NCBI GenBank assembly: GCA_001650955.1
Contig: LXYP01000003.1
Location: forward strand, 1 to 64,000
Reading direction: 5' to 3'
Length of the DNA stretch: 64,000 nt
DNA from: Sphingomonadales bacterium EhC05
GTDB taxonomy: Bacteria; Pseudomonadota; Alphaproteobacteria; Sphingomonadales; Sphingomonadaceae
The notes under the pieces are model-generated. The model worked only from the letters and a program-made list of their open reading frames with translations. It was not told where the DNA came from and did no database searches. This document shows, piece after piece, positions 58,240 to 64,000 of this stretch; within the stretch, counting starts at the first letter, position 1; the number at the start of each line of letters is the position of its first letter. The translations under genes and the position numbers were made by a program.

Positions 58240-59694
58240 ATGAGATACTTTAAAATTTTTCTTCCTGCCATTCTCGTATTTATGATGCTGACTGCTGGCG
58301 CAACTCCAAACAAGGTCGCATCAAACGATTTTAATGCATGCGATGATAACGGAGTGCATATAAATCTAAGCGACAGCCAATGTATCTATATTGATACACC
58401 GCTCGATCATGGCACATCAATGGACGATTCAATCAATCTCTTCCTACGCAAGTTCCCTGCGCGCGGAGAACATCAGGGCGAGATATGGTTGATTGCGGGT
58501 GGTCCTGGCGAGTCTGGCGCTAGTTTTTACGCCGACATAGATTTTTTCAGGCGAACATTTCCCAACTATGACGTGATGGTTCCCGATCATCGTGGGACTG
58601 GCTATTCATCAAAATTGTGCATGCCGGAAGAAACGCTGGATAGCCCGGATGGTTTGGCGCTAGCGGCAGAGGAATGGGGAACTTGTTTCCAAAAACTATA
58701 TTCAAATTTGAAGAGCGCAAATAGCTTCAGTCAGAGAAACGCAGCGCATGATCTTGATAAGCTTATCACGACATTAGGCTCAAACAACAAAACAATGATT
58801 TACGGCGTCTCTTATGGCACTTCACTCGTGTTGGAATATACCAAACTAGCAACCACAAATGTGGATGGCATTATTCTGGACTCCCTGACGCCCGCGTCAT
58901 CTGATAACTTAAACGGCCTGTCCTATCGTTCACAGACGACAGACCGGGTTGGGAAGGCGTTACTCGATCGCTGTGCGGCAGATACCAAATGCAGTCTTGG
59001 AACACGTGCTGACGAAACCTATCGCGCACTGCTTAAAGAAATAGATGACGGCGCGGAGATGCCGGGCCTGAATTTGGTTCCAGATGGCAACCTTCGCCAG
59101 TTTCTCGGTTTGCTTCTGGATGTACCAAAAGCGCGTAACCAGATTCCCAACATTATTCGAGCCTTGTCGACAAAGGATCCGGCGGCCAAAACGCTTATAA
59201 AGGACGTTATCGAGAGCACGGAAGCTTATTGGGGTAGAATTTTACAGTTTAAACAGAGCACTTCATCCATTCCCCTATCTGCAATTATCTCCGGTTCCGA
59301 ATTCAATAGCAGGCCCGATTTGACGGCTGAGATAATAGCATCGGAGAATGCTGAGCTAGGGTTTACGAGTCCGCTTTCCGGTTTGTTGTCAAATAATCAG
59401 TTTCCGCTCTATCAATCACCCAAAAATCTGCCTTTGCCTTCAAACATGCCGCCACTGCTCATTTTACAAGGAACCTTTGATTCTAAAACGCCTTATGATG
59501 CTGCCGTAGAGCGCGCAACAAATCTGCGCGTTCATGGCTCCGTTGAAATCCTCACACTGATAGACGCGCCTCATGCGGCATATGTTGCAAGTCAGGATTG
59601 CCTGGCCAAACCATTGTTGCTTTTTGCAAATAACCCCAAGGCAGTTGTTTCACAAACGTGTACTCCAGCTGAAGTTTCAGTTGGGTTCCAATGA
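58240..59694 (+). CDS. secreted alpha/beta hydrolase (TAP-like, S33 family)
   Basis: A 484-residue protein with a Sec signal peptide (residues 1-22). The oxyanion block is LIAGGPGESGASFY, and the nucleophile is in GVSYGTSLVLEY (Ser191). The acid lies in LILQGTFDSKTPYDAA and the His in IDAPHAAYVASQDC. It fits tripeptidyl-aminopeptidase-like hydrolases, and two or more Cys could be disulphide-bonded. Codon use is AT-richer than in the core genes, and it directly follows the transposon remnants, so recent transfer is plausible. Confidence 0.85.
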   Translation: MRYFKIFLPAILVFMMLTAGATPNKVASNDFNACDDNGVHINLSDSQCIYIDTPLDHGTSMDDSINLFLRKFPARGEHQGEIWLIAGGPGESGASFYADIDFFRRTFPNYDVMVPDHRGTGYSSKLCMPEETLDSPDGLALAAEEWGTCFQKLYSNLKSANSFSQRNAAHDLDKLITTLGSNNKTMIYGVSYGTSLVLEYTKLATTNVDGIILDSLTPASSDNLNGLSYRSQTTDRVGKALLDRCAADTKCSLGTRADETYRALLKEIDDGAEMPGLNLVPDGNLRQFLGLLLDVPKARNQIPNIIRALSTKDPAAKTLIKDVIESTEAYWGRILQFKQSTSSIPLSAIISGSEFNSRPDLTAEIIASENAELGFTSPLSGLLSNNQFPLYQSPKNLPLPSNMPPLLILQGTFDSKTPYDAAVERATNLRVHGSVEILTLIDAPHAAYVASQDCLAKPLLLFANNPKAVVSQTCTPAEVSVGFQ

Positions 59695-59868
59695 ACGAAC
59701 AGCTGCATTTCGAAAATGATGAGGCCAAAAATGCCGGGCGATCATTCTCGAGATCACGATATGCTAATGTCCGCTTTTGCGCGGTGATTTTAACTTGTGG
59801 CCGCAACTTAAATCTTTTGAAAGAAGATGGAGTTTTCGAAAGGATCTATTAGCCCGGCTTTGGGTTCA

Positions 59869-61434
59869 TCAACTGCCTAGGAATTGTGCCAGACCATCTG
59901 TTCCCGCTACTAGAATTCGCTGTGCTTCGAGTTCCCGTTCTATGCGCTGCTCGATTGTTCGTCCTTCATCTGATGACATCAGTTCGCCGAGAAACGGGGA
60001 TTGTTTTAACCAACCAATGTCACGCCACCCTAAACTCACGGCCTGGGTGAGCAGCTGAGCCGCTTGATCAATATCCCCTTGCGCTGATTTGATCTCGGCA
60101 AGACTTATGCGGGATTCCGGATCGGGATCGGACTCAATAGTCTCGAGTTTCTTCGCCTTGAAAAACGAATTGGCGAGCGCGTTGTCACCTGAGCGCGCAT
60201 CTAGCGCTGCGAGATCATATTGCCCTCTCCACCCAGCTTTTCCGAGAATTTGTCGCGCTTCAGCAACGCGACCCAGAGAAATATTGGTTCGCCCGCGAAG
60301 CTGTATAATTTGTGGTGCAAATCGATCGTCGCCCCTGGCTTGGTCGAGCGTCTCTAGCGCTGCCGTTGGGTTGCCTTTGCGCAAATGTGATCGTGCAATC
60401 TCTCGCAGAACAACCACCTGCTCGGGGTTGAGAGACAGAGCTTTTTCCCGCCACTCATCGGCGGCCGGATGTTGAATCATCTCCAATATTTGAAAAATCT
60501 GTATCTCCGCATATCGCGAATTGCCGCCTGCCTGTTTTGCGGTCATTTCGAGCATCAAAGCTTGCTGCAAGTTACCTTGAATCAAGAATATGTGAGCAGC
60601 ACTGGAAAGCGCCGATGCGTTTCGTGGATTCAACTGATACGCGCGCTGATATGCTGGTAGGCTTTCATTCATGCGTCCCTGAGCGCCGAGGGAATATGCC
60701 AGAGCGGACCATGCCTTGCTATTGTCAGGCTGTTCGCTGATCAAGGCTCTGGCAATTGCCTCGGCCTCCTGCTCTTCAGCTTTGTCGCCGTCAAACTTTG
60801 TCGCCTTGGTTGAAAGGGCGACGCTCAACATAAGACGCGCGTCAGCATTGCCAGGTACTTTAACCAGCGCCTTCCTCAGCATTGTAATCGCGCGGTTGGT
60901 TTCCCGAAATTGATGAAGACTGAGTTGTGTGCCGGCGCGATCGATCAGAATGTCGACTGTTGTTTTCGGCGCGTGCTGTTCGGCTATTGCCTCATGTTCG
61001 AGTCCAAAACCGGGAGCCCGCCAAAATAGAATCCCAGCGCCAGCTAGCAGGGAAAGGACGACTGTAACTGCAATCAAATTAGGCTTAGTTGAAAACCATC
61101 GGTTATCGCGAAGATTTTTATCCTCAATTAGGTCAACCGTTCCACAAATTGCATAGCCTTTGCCGCGGATGGTGCGAATGTAGATGGGTTGTTTTGGATC
61201 GTCGCCAAGGGCTTTGCGCAAAAGCGTTACCCGCTGAGATATCGTTTGATCGCTGACATGCTCTGAGGACCAAGTAGTCGTTGAAATTTCTTTGTTGTTT
61301 AAGGGTTCGGGGGCCGCAGCGATCAGAGACACCAACAGGTCGAAGCTCAAATCTGGCAATTTGAGGGTGGTTTTGTCGCGATGCACGGTGCGAGCTTCGG
61401 TGTCGATGATCAGATCATTCAGGCCATATAGCAT
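59869..61434 (-). CDS. membrane-bound winged-helix regulator with TPR-like repeats
   Basis: A 521-residue CadC/ToxR-type protein. Residues 1-100 form an OmpR-like winged helix (DLLVSLIAAAPEPLNNKEI...IYIRTIRGKGYAI). One transmembrane helix is at about 119-138. The rest is periplasmic and mostly TPR-like (KAWSALAYSLGAQGRMNESLPAYQRAYQLNP). The regulator is divergent from the serine hydrolase gene, whose control is its most likely job. The 117-base gap between them has repeated CTTCAAG sites. Confidence 0.88.
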   Translation of the reverse strand: MLYGLNDLIIDTEARTVHRDKTTLKLPDLSFDLLVSLIAAAPEPLNNKEISTTTWSSEHVSDQTISQRVTLLRKALGDDPKQPIYIRTIRGKGYAICGTVDLIEDKNLRDNRWFSTKPNLIAVTVVLSLLAGAGILFWRAPGFGLEHEAIAEQHAPKTTVDILIDRAGTQLSLHQFRETNRAITMLRKALVKVPGNADARLMLSVALSTKATKFDGDKAEEQEAEAIARALISEQPDNSKAWSALAYSLGAQGRMNESLPAYQRAYQLNPRNASALSSAAHIFLIQGNLQQALMLEMTAKQAGGNSRYAEIQIFQILEMIQHPAADEWREKALSLNPEQVVVLREIARSHLRKGNPTAALETLDQARGDDRFAPQIIQLRGRTNISLGRVAEARQILGKAGWRGQYDLAALDARSGDNALANSFFKAKKLETIESDPDPESRISLAEIKSAQGDIDQAAQLLTQAVSLGWRDIGWLKQSPFLGELMSSDEGRTIEQRIERELEAQRILVAGTDGLAQFLGS

Positions 61435-61453
61435 GTCTATATTCTAACCGTCT

Positions 61454-61493
61454 TTGAAGGCACATGCTTCAAGAAAATTCACATTTCTTCAAG
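61454..61493. promoter_or_regulatory. candidate operator: TTGAAG / CTTCAAG half-sites
   Basis: TTGAAG (61454-61459) faces CTTCAAG (61467-61473) across 7 bases, and a second CTTCAAG (61487-61493) lies exactly 20 bases on, two DNA turns. The site is between the divergent regulator and serine hydrolase. Repeats of this spacing suit OmpR/CadC-type winged-helix proteins. The binding partner is inferred. Confidence 0.55.
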
Positions 61494-61551
61494 TGACCAT
61501 TTCGCGAAGATCGTTCTAGTCGTCAGGAGAACGAAACATCTGGAGAGTGAT

Positions 61552-63363
61552 ATGCGAAGACTGATCATGACCTTGGTACTTATCGGTGCCATTCCGATTT
61601 CTGGGTCTGCAATGACTCAGACTATTGCTTCGGCGCGCGAGGCTCCGCTAGGCCTGTGGTCCTGGCGCGCCAACAATGCTGCAGAATCTCGATTGCTTAT
61701 GATCGAGAACGACGGCGACGTGTGGCAAGCGACCATTGGTTCGGAATCTGCTCTGCTGAATCACGATCAGGGCGAAATTTCAGTCGTACATCCCGACGGC
61801 AGTAGTTTTGTGGGCCAGCTTTCTGCCGACAGGTCGGAGATACGCGGTTACTGGTACCAACCTTCTGCGGCTGTTCACTATCAATCCGTTGCGACGCCAA
61901 CAAATTTGACCGCCGAGAATTCGGGACAGTGGCGGGCTCAGGTCTCCATTCAGCCTCGACCGTTTCACGTGTTCCTCGACATATTTGAAGGAGAAGACGC
62001 GCAGATCCTTGCTGTGATCCGCAATCCCGAAGGTAACGACACCCTTGGTGCCAGCAGGTTTCGGCTTGTCGCCAATGAAGCTGATGACAATTGGACTCTG
62101 GTGGCAGGTAGCGGCGGTCGCGAACGGCGACATGATCTGAGACCGGCAGATGGCGGAGCGCTGGTTCTTGAATATGACCATCTCGCAAAACCGATCACGC
62201 TGCGCCCGGCCACGGGAGCAATTGAGGCCAAATATTATAGCCGTCGCGATACTCAGGGATCGATAGCTTTGGCATCGCCGCCGCAGCAAGATGACGGATG
62301 GGTGGTTGCGACGCCGGAAGAAGCGGGCTTCGATTCAGCTGCTCTTGAAGCGCTCACGAGAAAACTCGCGACTGCCGATCCGAGAAACCGCCGCCCGCAA
62401 ATGATCCATTCCTTGCTGGTGGCGCGAGGAGGGAAGCTTGTTTTCGAGGAATATTTTTTCGGACATGACCGCAACATGCGTCATGATGTGCGTTCTGCCG
62501 GCAAGGTCTTTGGTTCGGTGATGATCGGCGCGCTTCAGCAGAAAGGACATGCGATTGATGCGGCACATCGTCCGATTCCAGACATTCTCGAAAATGCAGG
62601 GCAGGCGATCGACGACAAGCGAAAAGCTGATATCACACTCGGTCATTTGATGACGTTCACCAGCGGTCTGGATTGCGACGCGAATTCCGATTCCATCGGC
62701 TCGGAGTCACGCATGTGGGAGCAGCAGGATGAGACAGACTATTGGCTTTATACCGCGCGACTTCCGATGCTCCATGATCCAGGCAATCGATATGCTTATT
62801 GTTCCGGCAGCGCCAATCTCGTTGGGGCCAGTTTGGCCGCCGCGGGCGGCACGACGGTTTATGATCTATTTGATCGTCTGATCGCCAAACCTCTGAAATT
62901 TGGACCCTATCACTGGGCTTTGGCGCCAAATGGTGAAGGTTATCTTGGCGGCGGCGCTTATATGCGACCGCGCGACATTCTCAAAATCGGCGCAATGTTC
63001 GCCGCTAATGGCGCATGGAATGGCAATCAGGTTATCGACGAAGCCTGGGTTAAAGAGTCGACTGCTCCCAAAGTGGCGATTTCTGCTCAAACCACTGGAA
63101 TGAGTCCGGAGCAATTCGGGAATAATTACTTCGGCGGCAGCCAAGCCTATATCTGGCGAACCGATGTCGTGAAGTCCGGCGAAACCAGCTATCGCTCCTA
63201 TGAAGCCAGCGGCAATGGCGGCCAATTGCTGATCATCGTCCCTGAGCTTGACCTGGTGGTCGGTTTCACCGGCGGGAATTACCGCATGGGTGGGATTTGG
63301 GGGCGCTGGCGAGATCAAATTGTGGGAGGTCACATCATAGCCGCGATGACAGACGCCAGGTGA
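61552..63363 (+). CDS. serine hydrolase (beta-lactamase family)
   Basis: A 603-residue protein with a signal peptide (residues 1-20, MRRLIMTLVLIGAIPISGSA). Residues 30-240 form a beta-rich N-terminal domain with no clear family. The second half is a class C beta-lactamase/esterase fold: the S-x-x-K motif is RSAGK (Ser315, Lys318), the YxS/N-like motif is AYCSGSANLVG, and a late GNGGQ stands in the K-T-G place. It is likely a periplasmic esterase or peptidase rather than a true beta-lactamase. It faces the CadC-like regulator. Confidence 0.85.
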   Translation: MRRLIMTLVLIGAIPISGSAMTQTIASAREAPLGLWSWRANNAAESRLLMIENDGDVWQATIGSESALLNHDQGEISVVHPDGSSFVGQLSADRSEIRGYWYQPSAAVHYQSVATPTNLTAENSGQWRAQVSIQPRPFHVFLDIFEGEDAQILAVIRNPEGNDTLGASRFRLVANEADDNWTLVAGSGGRERRHDLRPADGGALVLEYDHLAKPITLRPATGAIEAKYYSRRDTQGSIALASPPQQDDGWVVATPEEAGFDSAALEALTRKLATADPRNRRPQMIHSLLVARGGKLVFEEYFFGHDRNMRHDVRSAGKVFGSVMIGALQQKGHAIDAAHRPIPDILENAGQAIDDKRKADITLGHLMTFTSGLDCDANSDSIGSESRMWEQQDETDYWLYTARLPMLHDPGNRYAYCSGSANLVGASLAAAGGTTVYDLFDRLIAKPLKFGPYHWALAPNGEGYLGGGAYMRPRDILKIGAMFAANGAWNGNQVIDEAWVKESTAPKVAISAQTTGMSPEQFGNNYFGGSQAYIWRTDVVKSGETSYRSYEASGNGGQLLIIVPELDLVVGFTGGNYRMGGIWGRWRDQIVGGHIIAAMTDAR

Positions 63364-63589
63364 TCTTCGATATTGCCCCGTCCGTTGATTAGAATGCGAT
63401 CATCATCGTCATGAAATTTGCGATCTTTTGGCCCTTCTGTTGATGGGCAGGCGATCGGTGGCTCAATGCATCAATGCCCTGATTGCGGTGAACAGGAATC
63501 ACCGAACATCCCAATTCCAGTATTCGCTTCTGCCCCCATAGCGGATGCTGGAATTGCGGCAGATTCATCACCTAAGGGGGTAGATGATT

Positions 63590-64000
63590 TCAACTATATC
63601 GAACCTCAACCTCTTCAGCAGGCTTGGTCTCTTCTGCGCCAGCAACAGTTTTAACACTGGCGGCCAAATCTTCGATATAGGAATCGATAAATTCGGAGTG
63701 GCGCGGCGACAGCATGAGATGGAGGCTTGGCGGCTCAATCGTGGCCGATGTGAACCAGCCTTTGCGGTACATTTCGCCATAGATGGCAAATATATTATAT
63801 TTCGGATGCCGGAATGCAATCAGTCCGAGAATGGGATTGCCCAGAATTTCGAAACCCAAAGCCTTTGCCGCTTCCTCCACTTTTTCTCTGGTGGCGCATA
63901 CTTCGCCCTGAAGGCGACGATATCCATCCACACCGAGATGGTTCATCACCGCCCAGGCAGCAGAGATGGCTCCGCCGGGCCGGGTACCGGCGAGAGTCGG
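63590..64000 (-). CDS. PLP-dependent decarboxylase, S1P-lyase-like (partial, cut by window edge)
   Basis: The last 136 codons of a gene entering from the right edge. PTLAGTRPGGAISAAWAVMNHLG at the start matches the region just after the PLP-lysine in group II decarboxylases of the sphingosine-1-phosphate lyase type (T-x-A-G-S/T-R-P-G-G). The C-terminal domain follows. No PLP-binding Lys is in view. In a sphingolipid-making organism the substrate could be a sphingoid-base phosphate, but this is only a guess. Confidence 0.8.
   Translation of the reverse strand, partial: PTLAGTRPGGAISAAWAVMNHLGVDGYRRLQGEVCATREKVEEAAKALGFEILGNPILGLIAFRHPKYNIFAIYGEMYRKGWFTSATIEPPSLHLMLSPRHSEFIDSYIEDLAASVKTVAGAEETKPAEEVEVRYS

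Noticed and set aside
59691-59852. A 53-codon frame whose ATG overlaps the alpha/beta hydrolase stop
   Set aside because: The ATGA junction is attractive, but the peptide is low in hydrophobic pattern and has no recognisable feature; a chance frame is as likely. A homologue search would decide.

Overview
The window is a chromosome segment of an alphaproteobacterium, almost certainly a member of the Sphingomonadales (Sphingopyxis/Sphingorhabdus/Parasphingorhabdus type). The evidence is the order zapA - 6S RNA - 5-formyl-THF cyclo-ligase, the chain tkt-gap-pgk-class I aldolase, a full nuoA-N operon followed by birA-coaX-rnj-DUF1467, the trpGDC-moaC-moeA-lexA / comEC / gltX-gltA block, and two families of intergenic palindromes that are common in sphingomonads. 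GC content is moderate by eye. No assignment was checked against a database.

Layout. 0-1.9 kb: tRNA-Asp, a small DUF2842 membrane protein, 5-FCL, 6S RNA, zapA and a small coiled-coil protein, all on the minus strand except the tRNA. 2-8.5 kb: tkt, gap, pgk and class I fba, then an O-methyltransferase and thiE. 8.9-10.3 kb: efp and suhB. 10.4-26 kb: the 14-subunit complex I operon. It is interrupted by four palindromic repeats and by three small genes that do not encode known subunits, one of them only 30 codons long. 26-29.4 kb: birA (with no ordinary start codon), coaX, RNase J and a DUF1467 protein. 29.4-35.9 kb: a poorly characterised signalling and envelope group: a 774-residue membrane coiled-coil protein, a histidine-less Hpt-like protein, an unknown membrane protein, a DUF2336-like protein and a histidine-kinase-like protein with Pro at the phospho-acceptor position. 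36-45.7 kb: gltA and gltX, comEC, lexA with two LexA boxes, and the tightly coupled trpG-trpD-trpC-moaC-moeA operon.

45.8-64 kb is more accessory. It holds a PHA-system protein, a fatty acid desaturase, a degenerate class II tRNA-like sequence, and a TetR regulator with a palindromic operator facing an amidohydrolase-P450 pair. After these come a membrane-anchored MBL hydrolase, a HerA-like ATPase, a Tat-type nitroreductase-like protein, a flavodoxin and a DUF6544-like protein. Next is a 0.9 kb graveyard of mobile-element fragments (serine recombinase, IS30 and IS110 remnants), an AT-richer alpha/beta hydrolase, a ToxR/CadC-like regulator with TPR-like repeats facing a serine beta-lactamase-family hydrolase, and the 3' part of a PLP-dependent decarboxylase resembling sphingosine-1-phosphate lyase.

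The first 46 kb is mostly conserved core metabolism: glycolysis and pentose phosphate, respiration, cofactor and tryptophan synthesis, the SOS regulator and citrate synthase. The least explained parts are the extra genes inside the nuo operon and the histidine-less signalling group at 31.8-35.9 kb.
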